Positions 1 to 11,401 of a DNA stretch of 64,000 bases are shown here, piece by piece. The DNA is from Onchocerca lupi. Its lineage: Eukaryota; Nematoda; Chromadorea; Rhabditida; Onchocercidae. Under the pieces are notes generated by a model, which made no database searches, had not been told where the DNA came from, and saw only the letters and a program-made list of their open reading frames with translations. The first letter of the stretch is position 1. Every line of letters starts with the position of its first letter. Made by a program: the position numbers and the translations under genes. The stretch spans positions 1 through 64,000 of the forward strand of contig JAOVVO010000386.1 of assembly GCA_028564675.1 (NCBI GenBank). Reading direction: 5' to 3'.

Positions 1-5
1 TTATT

Positions 6-51
<46 letters not shown>

Positions 52-98
52 ATTATCATTTATTATTATTATTATTAATTATTTTATTATTGATTAAT
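1..98. repeat. ATT trinucleotide microsatellite
   Basis: The window opens in the middle of a TTA/ATT trinucleotide array with occasional interruptions (for example ATTAATT and ATCATT). It probably continues to the left of the window. It is non-coding and shows no flanking gene. Confidence 0.95.
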
Positions 99-297
99 TT
101 CTATTATTATTGCTAACCATATCTTCTACTCAAGAAGAAGAGAGAGAAATGGAAGGAAAAAGGAGAATGACAGAAAAAAAGGTAGGCGGTGTCAATAAAC
201 TCCATCTCCTCACCTATTTTCAGTTGTCACGGACGTGACACGTGAAAAAAGTAATATATTTACTCATTAAGAAAGTCTGTTGGAGTACAAGGTTGGG

Positions 298-379
298 TCA
301 AAATTTGAAAACAATCGGTGGAGAACTTCCCGGAGATCCATGATTAGTAACAGGTAGCATTTACATTTTTATTTATGTA
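298..379. repeat. diverged direct repeat, copy A
   Basis: About 80 bases that align with only small gaps to 1861-1938 in the same orientation. Both copies start TCAAAATTT, share a GAAGAACTT/GAGAACTT core and end in TACATTT-TATTTATGTA. The similarity suggests two copies of an old interspersed element. No terminal repeats or coding capacity are visible. Confidence 0.6.
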
Positions 380-640
380 GATAGATTATCAGTAAACGAC
401 CGGTTAAAAGCAGTCATACTGATGACTGATAATAATGGTACTGTTTACAGCCTATGTTAATGCAGTGAAGTAATTGATAACCATCCTGATTGGTTATGTC
501 TCCAATAAAGCGTCTAATGTGATTATTCTAACATTTTACAGTATTTTTGTTTGAATTTCTTAACTTCGTATCTTCAGACATGAAAAGATTTTCGATTTAA
601 AAATATTTTCCAAAATGACATTTTCATTTTTTCAGCAATT

Positions 641-738
641 ATGAACAGAGAAAATATCGATAAGAAGGCTATTTCAAAATCAATAGAATTGAAAAGTAAA
701 AAGGCTGCAGAATTTGACCTGTCAAAGAATACATTCCG
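641..738 (+). CDS. possible short first exon, lysine-rich (doubtful)
   Basis: An ATG lies five bases after a good acceptor (TTTTTTCAG ending at 635) and opens a 33-codon frame that runs into a plausible donor (C then GTAAGC at 739). The peptide is lysine-rich and contains KKAAEFDLSKNTF, which faintly recalls the helix-turn-helix of pogo/CENP-B type transposases. A second acceptor near 852 would join in phase but meets a stop after about 12 codons. Either this is a decayed transposon fragment or chance. I cannot name a family. Confidence 0.2.
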
Positions 739-940
739 TAAGCTCTTTGTTTCGATTTAATTTTCAATTATATGCTAAACGGAATGAGAGGCATTTTGAA
801 ATCGAAAACTACAAATCTTCTTTAAATCTAAATCAGTTGGAGAATTTTTTAGACAACGCATGGGCAACTTATCAGCATCCCATAGACTAGCAATTTGTGA
901 CAACACTTGAGAGTACTTCAAAGTCACCTTAAAACAGATC

Positions 941-1095
941 CGTATCAGAAGTTTTCTGCAATGGGAATTCTTCGGTACTGCAGTTGAAAACCTTATGACA
1001 CAGGACCTGCTTTTTTTCTTTTTTTTTTATCATAAAGGATAGGTTGAAAACCATGGTACTGAAGAACTCCCGTTGTAGAAAACTTATGATATAGG
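941..1095. repeat. imperfect inverted repeat, about 50-base arms
   Basis: The left arm (about 941-992) and the reverse complement of the right arm (about 1042-1095) match over most positions, sharing TATCA-AAGTTTTCT-CAA-GGGA-TTCTTC-GTAC and GAAAACC blocks. The T-rich spacer is about 50 bases. The arrangement is that of a small foldback or MITE remnant. No target-site duplication could be assigned. Confidence 0.7.
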
Positions 1096-1729
1096 TAAAT
1101 GACACAGTTAGAGCCTAATTTGATGGCAGTAGGTAGCATTTCAATATTTTCTTATCCTGTTGATTGAAGTAAACTTAGCATTAAACGCATAAATCAATCA
1201 GAAACTTTAAAGAAGTGATCTATTACAATTATGACTACATTTATCACTAAAAGTCATAGTGTCGTTGATTTTATTAGAGCAATTATCACGATATGAGCAT
1301 TTGAACAAATGATTTAGCTTACTTTGCAGAAACCTAACAAAGAATAGAAAATGATAGATTAATGTTGACAATGAATGTTTAGAATATTTTGCTACCAATA
1401 ATAAAGACGACATTGAGAAACGGCAAATATGTAATGCTAAATTCAATGAAAATATACCAATCGCAGACCCATCGACGACTGTATTTTCGTACCGCATGCT
1501 TTCAAGTAGCATATTTTTTCCTTCTCGAATTTCCATTTCCTTGCAGAATTTTTAGTTAATAGAAATATGATTACCGTAACGAATGAATGAGAAAATGAAG
1601 AAGATATGAGCTGTTCTTGCTTTTGAATATAAAGATAATGTAAATCTCATTGAAATATTATAACTGTCCAAAACTGATGTAGTCGTAATTTTACGAGTTA
1701 TTAGCTGAACATGCGAATGCAGAAAGTAA

Positions 1730-1802
1730 GCGTGGTTAATAAATTCTGTCCGCTCATGAAGGCGTGGTGTAGGGCGTGGTCGAAAAAATTCAGTCCGCTC
1801 AT
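1730..1802. repeat. 28-base direct repeat pair
   Basis: Two near copies of a unit beginning GCGTGGT and ending TCCGCTCAT occur at 1730-1757 and 1774-1802. Between them is a third partial GCGTGGT (about 1762-1768). This gives the local pattern of a short decayed tandem or minisatellite array. Confidence 0.75.
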
Positions 1803-1860
1803 TTACCTGACATAGGTATATCTATATAGAAACATACGCCCATTCGAATGCAACGTTATT

Positions 1861-1938
1861 TCAAAATTTCAAAGAATCAGTGAAGAACTTGCAAAGTTAT
1901 GTGAAGTAATAAGGAACATGTACATTTCTATTTATGTA
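1861..1938. repeat. diverged direct repeat, copy B
   Basis: Partner of the copy at 298-379, same orientation, about 1.5 kb away. The shared 3' block TATTTATGTA is followed in both by similar A/T-rich sequence (ATAGAT-like), so the homology may extend a little further right. Confidence 0.6.
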
Positions 1939-2840
1939 AATTAACAAAAAACATATTTTTATTTATATAGATGATGATAGTAAAATCATTCACAATAATT
2001 CTCAAAATCTCAGGATCTTTCTTCATCTTTTCAAAACTCAGCTTAATCTTTTTTTGCCGTCAAAAAAAATGAAAATCATATAAGGAACAGTAAACTCTGA
2101 TTATAAAACAAATTCAGATTTAATGGATCATTCATGACGTTAGCGAATGCATGTCTATATCGCACTAAGGAGCTAGAAGATTAACGGCAAATAAATTTCT
2201 CCTACTTCATTATTTATAAATGAATGAATGAAATTTAACCAAGTAATTAATTAAGTGATGTAATTTTCTTATAAATAAATTTAAATATAAATTAACTTAA
2301 GGTAACAGGCAAATTGGTCAAACAGAGACTAGAAGCGAAGACAATCCTTCAAAAGCATCTATTATCGTCAGAACTGAAAAAAACAACTTGGTTAACAGTA
2401 TCTCACCAAAATTCCATTTAGAACGAGCTATGCCTACGGGAATCACCGGTAAATACTGATAACTTTATTTCTTTTTGATTCGGATTCCGAATAAGAAAGA
2501 ACTACCGTGTTATTCCTTCTATATCATTGATGTTCCTTTTATATTCCATCGCATTTTTAAACTCCATAACACTCGCAATTAAGCTCAAAATACTAATAAA
2601 TAAAATTGTCTGACTTATGATTCCAGGAAAATGGATTTATTTAGAATAACCCTGATAATGACATTAAAATGGATACAACAATCAACTGAAATTCTGTTCC
2701 GTGAATTTGGATTTCTTATTTTAAACCAATCAAAAAAAAATTCAAACAGATGAAAGACTTATAAACAATATACAATAAACTCCTCGTCTTAAATGGAAAA
2801 ATTTTATTCGGCCCATTAATAGAATTTACTTGAAGCGAAC

Positions 2841-3101
2841 ATGGCACTCAACGTGAAACAAACGCCAATCCTGACTCAGCTATCACATAAAGAGGAGAAG
2901 GAGGAAGATGAATACGATTTATTCGAGGAGGAATGTCAACCGGAATGGGTGACCAGTTCATTCAGGCTTGGTTCAATACGCCGAAGAAAAAATGAAAAAA
3001 ATATCGCAATGCAACGTATCCAGAAAGAAATTGAACTAGAAAAGCAGCGATATAGTGAAATGATGAGAATGAAACAAAATGATAAAATAACTCTATATTA
3101 G
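2841..3101 (+). CDS. small acidic/basic hypothetical protein, 86 aa
   Basis: A single-exon open frame of 86 codons. The first half is strongly acidic (a run of E and D with KEEKEEDEYD around residues 17-26). The second half is basic and probably alpha-helical (SIRRRKNEKN, then QKEIELEKQRYSEMMR), giving a short amphipathic coil at the C-terminus. There is no signal peptide or membrane segment. Codon use looks like that of the confirmed genes and an AATAAA signal follows at 3207-3212. I do not recognise the family. It could also be the last exon of a longer gene, though no upstream exon was identified. Confidence 0.5.
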   Translation: MALNVKQTPILTQLSHKEEKEEDEYDLFEEECQPEWVTSSFRLGSIRRRKNEKNIAMQRIQKEIELEKQRYSEMMRMKQNDKITLY

Positions 3102-4230
3102 TCAAATAACTCTGTTGCAAGGTTACTTCCAGCTGCATTAATATATTTTTCGAAAGAAATTTTTTTGTTAGTATTACAAGTTTATGCAGAATTCAGAATG
3201 AGGTGAAATAAAAGAATGAAAATAAATCACCAGGATTGCTCAATCACTTATTGCATCATCTGCCATCTGAAGATCAGTACATAACACACTAAGCATTCTG
3301 TGTATAAATTTTTTGAAGTTAGAAAAATTCATTAACAAGTAATATAATTCAGTTGGACGATGGTTTACCTACCAAGTTTACTTTCGAGAATCGATTGCTG
3401 TTATTGTGATTCGTAAATTGACTGTAATAATTTCCTAATTTACTACATAACCGAACTGAAAGATCTAGCAGAATTTTGGAATTTTTGATTAGAACTACAA
3501 ATATGTTTGATATTTTGTTGTAAAGAAAAGATGATAAAAACTATTAGAGTTATATATAATCGTTTTCAGAATATAGTTGATGCTTGGCCCTGAATTTTAT
3601 ACCTAAACTGTTTTGACTGAAAATCTTGATGTTCCTATTAAGCCCAAATATCCCTATTAACCACAATATTGTTTTTATTACTTTAACATTAGCAACTCAC
3701 ACTGTCTTAACAATGCTGAACTGGTTGCTTTGGCACAAATAAAGATGTCAATAAGGAGGAATTCAAGGAACAATAAGTAATATGCAAATGCTTATTCGGT
3801 TGAGTCAAGTAGTCACGCTATTTTCTTTCGACTCGTTCAACAGTCACCGATATTTTATTAGCAAGACAACTAATTGACTTATGCCATTAAAAAATTGTTT
3901 CAGATTTTATCACAACGAATATCATTCCTTACCACAATTATCACAATTTTGCAATTTATTAATAAATTCATATGGAATAAACTTGGATGTCTATTTTTTT
4001 TTTTTGAGATTCTGATCAGTTTCCTGAGCTATAAATGCTATCTTTGTTATCTCACTAATACTCTGAATAAGACAAATTAAAAAGAACACGATAATTTCCT
4101 GAAAAAACTTTTTTAATCATTTGAAAGAAAAAGCGAAGAGTTTCACAGTATTCAGAAATTCTTATATATAGTATTGAGTATCTTCTCAAAATAAAGCAAA
4201 TATGTCAGCTAATCGAAAATAAATTAAATG
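3102..4230. other. intergenic region
   Basis: No supported gene. A possible polyadenylation signal for the preceding ORF is at 3207-3212. The open frame at 3874-4080 is low-complexity, phenylalanine/isoleucine/leucine-rich and probably chance. Confidence 0.6.
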
Positions 4231-6185
4231 CTAAGAAGATTGCATTTGTATATCCGTTCTCAACCGAGTTTTTTGAGATTCTGTTCTTTTACCACATTCA
4301 AAGCTGTTTTTTCTCAAAAGAGAAGAAGGAAAGAGAATTGATAAAGCTCGAAGATATGATATCGTATGTCTTACGCTTGCGGCAAATTCCTCTGCACTGA
4401 CCCATTTGTAATCTGCAATTTCATCTCCACTGACTATCAGCGGAACACGCTTCATATAGAAGGCTTTGAAGAAAAAGATCTGCAAACAAAATCAGTTGAT
4501 TTCATTTATTCAGAAATTTTTTGGATAATAATAGATGTCCTGCAGGAAAAATTGCTTCAGATGAAATCTGAAAACAAAAGATAAAAGACTGCAAAAAATA
4601 TTTCCTGCATCATTACGAATCTATTAAATTAAAACAGTCGTAACTGAAAAAATTAAGACAAATTCTATGATCAAACTGAATAGTTTTGCTCTTAAATAAT
4701 TGATTACTATGAAACATCAGTAAAGATAGGACAACTTACCGCAGCACCTCGTGACTGTGTATTTAACCGTTGTCGTAGTTGAGCAGGATAGTTATAAAAA
4801 TAAACGGAAAACGGTGCATTGCTTATTCCTTTTCCACACATTTCAATGGAAAATAATTCTTTAAGACACCGCTCCGAAGTCTGTAAGTAAATTATTTTTC
4901 ACAAAAAAGCAAATATTTTACTATTATTTAAAAAATTCAAAAGAATTCTGCTCTATCATTTCTGGAAACTAGAAAAGTGAGGATTGCAGGTCAAATTATA
5001 TAGAATTCTACTAATTACCTGATGTATTTAAAATTTTACTAATTACCTGATAAATTTATAACAGAAAGAAATTGAGAAATATATTAATATTAATGATGCA
5101 TGAAATAATATCTCATTAAAAGTGAGGAATGCATAAAAAAAAAATGAAACCAACTTATTTATAATTTTTACTTGTTTTAGTGATTCGTTAGGAAGATTTC
5201 GCAACTGAGGTAAATGCCACGGCGAATGATAACCATCTTTCCGACCAAATTTCTGACAAACAATAAGCACAAGAAATTCATCAATTTTTTTTTCTAAGCT
5301 TCTGTCATCAGCTTTTGAAAACTGCAAAAACCAGTATGTTAAGCAATGTAAGTATAATAATGCAATCAATTAATTGTACATTAACTATCGTGAGTTATCT
5401 TTTTCCAGATAATTACAGGAAAACAAGAAATTCAGTGGAATTAGCTTCTTTCAAGCTTAACTTACTAATTAAAAACAAACAGAGAAATACTGTGTGATGA
5501 TTATCCGGTAAGTTTACGGTGCAAAATACATACACTATTCTATATTTCAGGTCTGAAAGTCTTGATGTAGCGTCTACTTCTACTGGTCCTGAATTGAGCA
5601 ATAGTCAAATCACGTAACTGCTGATTTCTGTCCTTTATTAAAAATAGTAGGGATAGCATATTTTAAAAAACCATCACCTTGGTCAGATCTCCAATTGCAA
5701 GCTCTTTGCGAATTCGATCTGCTTCCTTTCTCCAGTTTTCTTCGTCCACAGAAGCTAGGATTCCTATTTCTTCTTGTAGATTAGCTTCTTCTCCATCCAT
5801 CTTCAATCTTTCTCTTTCCTTAAGAAGCCTACAATAAAGTTATAAAAAAAAGGATTATACAAAGAGAGAAATATTGACTATCGGATAGTTTCGATAATAA
5901 AAACATAACAAGCTGCAAAATAAATAAATTCGAATAAACAATAATTAAAAAATACCGTTCATCTCGTAACTGTCGCAATTCAAAATCACATAGGAGTGAG
6001 TTTTCTAATTCCCTTTGAAGCATAAGGTCATAATAACGTTTTTCGATATCAAGCATTGGAGGTGCAATGATAGGTGGCCTAATAAGGGCTACTGATGCAA
6101 ATATATCCCAAACATGCGAACATTTACTATTAACTGCCATCGATGAATGGAAGCGTAACACTTGATATAGTATTCTGTGAATCAT
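4231..6185 (-). CDS. MRPL46: mitochondrial large ribosomal subunit protein mL46 (MRPL46)
   Basis: mL46 is a Nudix-fold protein of the mitochondrial large ribosomal subunit with no expected catalysis. Five exons in phase (6185-5956, 5828-5678, 5321-5172, 4880-4740, 4479-4231) give about 306 residues, compared with 279 in human. The N-terminus (MIHRILYQVLRFHSS) looks like a mitochondrial presequence. It is followed by the family's opening motif, here VALIRPPIIAPPM, and a charged helix with DFELRQLRDE. The middle has a Nudix-like stretch (KFGRKDGYHSPWHLPQL). The C-terminal part shows FFFKAFYMK and DYKWVSAEEF, equivalent to the human VFFFKALLL and VWVTKDEL blocks. The tail after the last conserved helix is longer than usual. 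The start chosen is the ATG 22 bases after a trans-splice-like acceptor. An upstream in-frame extension to 6341 is probably not translated. Confidence 0.9.
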
Positions 6186-6206
6186 GATAACAACTAATTC
6201 GAATGT

Positions 6207-6216
6207 CCTGAAAACA
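6207..6216 (-). promoter_or_regulatory. probable spliced-leader acceptor of mL46
   Basis: On the minus strand the sequence CTGTTTTCAG ends immediately before 6207, and the mL46 ATG follows 22 bases later. No upstream coding exon fits it, so it is read as a trans-splice acceptor. Confidence 0.6.
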
Positions 6217-6606
6217 GCTAATTCAAGTAATTTCGTCAGAAAAAGCCAATTACGACAGCAGATATCTATAGATATTTCCTGACAAATTTCTTCACATTTA
6301 TAGCATCCATCATTCAGTATATATGGATTTCGAGCTAGCAACTTCCAAACACTAAAGTAGGAAACATCTTCTGGGATGTTTGTAAATAAATCTGTTACCT
6401 ACGAACATATCACTCCTCGCCCCCTCTCCATACCCCACCCCAGCAAAACGACACCACACTTCACCAACAATGACCATTGGTACTTGAAAGTTTCATATGA
6501 ATAGAATCCATATTCATCAAAGTGACGGAGACGTTAGTGGTGGAATGGACTGTAGTGATAGTTGGACATTTTAGTATTCATTTTCTGGATTTTAATACCC
6601 ATTTAG
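6217..6606. promoter_or_regulatory. shared divergent promoter region, mL46 and SMARCD
   Basis: About 390 bases separate the two putative trans-splice acceptors of oppositely oriented genes, so both promoters must lie here or overlap the upstream parts of the outrons. It contains a CCCC-rich patch (6420-6445) that stands out in the AT-rich background. No TATA box can be assigned with confidence. Confidence 0.5.
6599..6606 (+). promoter_or_regulatory. probable spliced-leader acceptor of SMARCD
   Basis: CCATTTAG ends at 6606, 11 bases before the ATG at 6618. It is consistent with trans-splicing onto a very short leader. Confidence 0.55.
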
Positions 6607-6617
6607 GTATTTCAAAA

Positions 6618-9600
6618 ATGCATCGAGGTACTACAGCAGTGCCATCCAATAATAGTTCTAATATCAGGTAATTTCTTAATAAACTATGCGATTATTCAGT
6701 AACATAATGGTTGTAATATCAGGCAATTTTTTGATAAGATGATTAACTATCTATAAAAAATTCTTCATTTTTATTGTTATCACTTTTTAATAATACCAAA
6801 TAAATATAATGTATTCCATCTTTGCCAATTTGCATTACTTATATTTTATGTGCAGAATAATAAATGATGTACCAGTTTGGTTCCGGATTTAGTTGCTTAT
6901 TTAGTGGTTACTTATTTAGTTCTAATCTTGCATCTTTCTAGGAACTTAGCTTGCAGCTTCGAAACAATTACTAGAATAACTGTAATAATTAAACATTGAA
7001 AGAGTAAGAAATTTCTTAAAAAAAAAATATTTTGCGGTATCTTGAAATGTGATGTGACCCACTTTACTATTCATTTTCTGGGGTTGGTTACCACTATTAA
7101 TAAATAATTCGACAACATCATTTATTGCTATTTAATAAAAAGTAGTTTGGTATTCTGGACTGCATTTCATATTTATTGAGAACATAATTTGCGTTTCATT
7201 GAACTGATAAACTTTTCAATGCTTATAAAGAAATAGCCTCCTAAAAGTAAGTGAAAATTAATCAGATTTTTTGCATAATTGATTACTTTTTATTTATTGC
7301 AGTTACGAACTTATTAAGATGATTGTGGGATTAGGTATTAAGCCACCTAATATTGATTTTCTTATTACTTAGATATGGCGGAGCAATACCAAATACACAA
7401 CACGGTCGACGGTCATTTGCTCCGCAGCCGTCGGGTGCTCCACCGATGCTTCCCCCACAACACAATACTCGCAGTCAAGTGCAGAATCGAGCGAAAAAAC
7501 GGAAATTGGTTGATAAGCTATTACCTATACAGGTAACTTACAACTTAGAGCGATTTTTTTTTTTTTTTTTGTTGAATGCTTATATAGGTAACTTTACCAA
7601 CATTAAGACATATCAACAAATTCAATTATGAGGCAACTTTGATACTTCCTTATAAAATTTTGTATTCACGGTATTTCAATTTATATCTATAATAGAAATT
7701 CGAGCTCTCATTGCTCTTATTAATATTGAATTCCTTCCTTCAAGTATTTTTTCAAACATTCATTTTAAAAATAGCAAAAGGAAAAGTGAAAAATGTTGCT
7801 TGTCATTATTAATGAGAAAAAATCCGTCTTAGAAGTTCGTTTCACATGGAAAAGTTAAAATTATTAATAAAATCAGTATGGATTAGGTTCTCTATCTTAG
7901 TTATGATTTGAAAGTTTTGAAAGTTATTTCTAACTTTTGCAAAGAGCCATCAAATTTCAGCTTTATAATCTAAATCAAATACTTCCTTCATAGAAAAGGA
8001 TCAACGAAATCAAAAAATCAGTTTCTATCTTCTGATTTATTTAAGGTCCGGGAACTTGTGCCAGAATCTCAAGCCTATATGGATCTCCTAGCTTTCGAAC
8101 AAAAACTTGATGCCACTATTACAAGAAAAAAACTGGATATACAAGAAGCTTTGAAAAGGCCAATAAAAGTAAAAAGGCGGCTTCGAATATACATTTCACA
8201 TACATTCATACCTGGCAAAGAACCTGAGGTCTGTGAAAGTATTTTTATTTTAAAGGTTCGCAGGAATTAAAAACGGCATTGTGGACCTAGATTATGCTAA
8301 TTTCTTATGATTACTTTAATCTTCCTGCCAATGTTTCTTGTGCAGAGTTGTAGTTATAAAATTACTCTGAAATTTTTCTCATCCATGGTGAGAAAAAGAA
8401 GTTTTTATGTTAATAATTTGCAGAGAGAAGGTGATGAAGGCACTGTACCAATGTGGGAACTACGTGTTGAAGGACGTCTATTAGATGAACCGTCAGCAGG
8501 CGTGAGTGCTGCAAGTGGAGGGGCTACTCAAAATCGAAATCAACCACTAAAACGAAAATTTAGTTCCTTCTTCAAAAGTTTGGTCATCGAATTGGACAAA
8601 GAAATTTATGGTCCTGACAATCATCTTGTTGAATGGCATCGAACTCCTCAAACGAATGAAACTGATGGATTTCAGGTTTTTTTCTGTAACTGTCATAGAT
8701 TTCTAAAATTACGTCGGGACATTATGGAACGAGCATATCAATTCTGAGTATTTAATATATTTATAAACTCATTTTTTATTTATTTTTAGGTGAAAAGACC
8801 TGGAGATCGAGATGTCAAATGCACTATTCTTTTATTACTTGATTATCAACCGATGAAATTTAAATTACATCCACGATTGGGAAAAGTACTTGGGATGGCT
8901 ACAGAAACACGTCCAAAAATTATTGAAGCTCTTTGGCAGTATATAAAAACACACAAATTGCAGGTATAAGTTTCTCAAAAATATTTTTTAATCTTGTAGT
9001 TCCCTTCTGAATCTTCAAAATTCATTTCTTATTCTTTATTACATAAAAGTAATTTTATAGAACAGCATCAGAGTATTTTGCAGGACCAAGCTGAACGCGA
9101 TAATATAAATTGCGATGCATACTTAGAACAAATTTTTGGAGTGAAACGAATGCGTTTTATGGAAATACCTCAACGCCTTCAAAGTTTATTGCATCAGCCA
9201 GATCCCCTGATTTTGCATCATACTATTCAGTACAGCGAGGGGAATGAAAAAAATACGGCATGCTATGATATTGGTAATTTTTATTCTGAACATCTTCCAT
9301 ATCTGGTCGTTAATAATTTTATCAAGTAAAGCAGACCTAAATAGCTTTTCTTACCATTCATTAGTTGATGGGATGTTAGAATTCAGAAAGCCCTTTCTCT
9401 AATTTTTTAAAGAAGGAAAGTTTCAAATCTCTAAATAATTTCTTATGAATTTCAAGAATCACTAAAAAAAATGAGGAATATTAGTTAACAGAAACATAGG
9501 AAGTAAAGGATAATTTTGATAATCATAGATGTGGAAATGGAAGATCCGCTAAAAACGCAGATGACTTCATTTCTTCATAGCCACGCTAATATGCCAGATA

Positions 9601-10290
9601 TCAGTGCATTGGATCAGAAAATTTTTGATATTGTGGAACAGATCAATGAATGGAAGCTTCGACGAGATTTTTATGTTCGTTTTGCAGACAATCCACAGGA
9701 ATTTATCCACAAATGGTTGATTTCTCAAAGTAATGATCTGAAGGTATAATATTTATTACAATGGTTGGAAATATCCATAACCGTTTTGTCATAAATGCTT
9801 AGATTACGAAATTATTAGAGGCTTGGGAATTACTCATTTAATGCATTGTTTATCACAGTAGCAAATGATATTCCAATGTTGTCTGATATGAATCTCCTGA
9901 AACGGTTCGTGATCAATATCATGCTATCTCAGTTCATTTTCTATTCTTGTTGTTGTTAATTTGGTCCCATGATCTAGGAAGTCAATGCGCAAATCGTTGA
10001 AAAGTAATGAAAATTTCCAAGAAGTGCTGCAAAAGCAAAATTATATAATTGACTACTTCTAATAAATCATTTAATATCAGATCACATAATAAAGATAAAC
10101 TTATCTTCTATAATACCTATCAGATGCTTTTTAGACGATGACAGAAGTATTTGGTGATAATGAAATTGAACGTCGTGCTGAATATTATTATCAGCCTCAA
10201 ATCATGGAAGGAACTTTTCGCTATATCTATCACAAAGTGCAACAAAAACGAGCTGAACTGGAGAGCACATTAGGCATCAAAAACAATTGA
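6618..10290 (+). CDS. SMARCD1: SWI/SNF chromatin-remodelling subunit BAF60 / SMARCD
   Basis: This is the BAF60 subunit that links the nuclear SWI/SNF (BAF) remodeller to transcription factors. Eight exons join in phase (6618-6667, 7373-7532, 8046-8228, 8424-8675, 8790-8963, 9084-9273, 9529-9743, 10135-10290) to give about 459 residues, slightly shorter than human SMARCD1 (515). The N-terminal 65 residues are Gly/Pro/Gln-rich and end in a basic patch ([14 protein letters not shown]). The family block [12 protein letters not shown] and [18 protein letters not shown] follow. The SWIB/MDM2 domain lies near residues 215-290, with [19 protein letters not shown] and [15 protein letters not shown]. 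The C-terminus ends with a helical [17 protein letters not shown] segment. Nematodes have more than one BAF60 paralogue (swsn-2.2 and ham-3 in C. elegans), and the sequence alone does not decide which this is. Confidence 0.95.
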
Positions 10291-11395
10291 CTTTTCAATA
10301 ATTCTTTCGGCTGTTCCATTTAATTTAATGGCAAATCAATAACTATGTACTTGTAGAAATAGTTGGGATTAGTAATGTTATTGCTTTATAAGGTTTAAAG
10401 ATGATCGTGTTTCTAACTTGACTTTTCCTTTAATTTTGCCGTTTGGTGGTTGTTTTATGTGAACTATCCTCGCAGCTACTTTAATTTATTTATTCTTTAT
10501 CTATTGATTTTCATAATCATTGAAAAGGAAATATCTTTGTTGTACTCAACATAATTTAAAATCTGTACTTTGCTAACTTCCATAGTCTGACATTTTTGAT
10601 TTATATTTTATTTTTCATTAGAAATTAATATTTATTTAAATTGTTTCTCTTTATTTGTGAATTCTTGTAGGTTGTATATTGCCCACCTCTATTTTTCGTT
10701 ATTATCCCCTATCTCGAAGAAGTAGGCAGATTGATTTAAGATTGAAATTCCTGGTCATTGGTAAATATTAGACCATTTTTCTGAATCAGTTGTAAAAATT
10801 TTACAGTATTTGTACATGTTTTTGTTTGCTTTATAAAGACAGTATTGTTCACCATCTTTTACTGCTACAGGTCGATTATTCATTTTGTTTCTTGAGATTG
10901 ATTTGCAGTCAAAAGTTTGTTCAGCTAATATTCTTGCAGCAGAAAAAATAACTGTAAGTGAATTGATTTTCTTACAGTCACTGGAGAATGTTACCTAGTT
11001 TCTATTACGAGATAACATTCTAAACAAGAAATAGTTGAGATGTATGATCTATTATGTTATTGCTCTGCAAGCAATCAAATTATTGTGAATGGCATTATTT
11101 TGGCTAGAACTATATAATATTTCAGTTATTAAATTTTGAAATTGCAAATTACTATGACAGGTTTGGCAAATTACCATTGTGTCGTGGTCCGAGAAATATA
11201 TTGAAATAATTATGGAGAATAAAGTTCTGAATTCATTTGTAAAGGACTGATGCTTTTTGCGAATTTTGCTCTTTTTCTAGCATTTCTATCTATTAGTCGA
11301 TTAGAATGAAAAAATATGCATAATTGTATAAGTCGTTTAAAGATTTCGGAGAGATCGGGCCAGTTTCTCCCATAAGAATATAAACTTTTATTTAG
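10291..11395. other. intergenic region, SMARCD 3' end to METTL6
   Basis: About 1.1 kb without recognisable coding sequence. It should hold the SMARCD 3' UTR and the METTL6 promoter and outron. The spacing is far larger than the roughly 100-400 bases typical of nematode operons, so an operon is not supported. Confidence 0.6.
11387..11395 (+). promoter_or_regulatory. probable spliced-leader acceptor of METTL6
   Basis: TTTATTTAG ends at 11395 and the METTL6 ATG is at 11402, leaving a six-base leader. No upstream exon fits. Confidence 0.6.
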
Positions 11396-11401
11396 AGTGA
11401 A

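Larger units (their letters stand above)
99..2840. other. gene-poor, repeat-bearing intergenic region
   Basis: No conserved protein could be recognised here on either strand. The stretch holds several short repeats listed separately (298-379 with 1861-1938, 941-1095, 1730-1802) and one doubtful small exon near 641. The longest open frame, 1207-1536 on the minus strand, has no domain, splice or composition support. Confidence 0.6.

Noticed and set aside
1..98. ATT array considered as a telomere or CRISPR-like repeat
   Set aside because: Simple trinucleotide microsatellite. It is not the TTAGGC nematode telomere repeat and has no spacer structure.
1207..1536. 109-codon open frame on the minus strand
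   Set aside because: No acceptor near the start, hydrophobic low-information sequence, no domain, and it lies in a repeat-bearing intergenic region. Frames of this size are expected by chance here.
10291..11395. Extra coding exons of METTL6 or SMARCD in the gap
   Set aside because: Both proteins are already complete at their family lengths and no open segment with splice signals matches either family.
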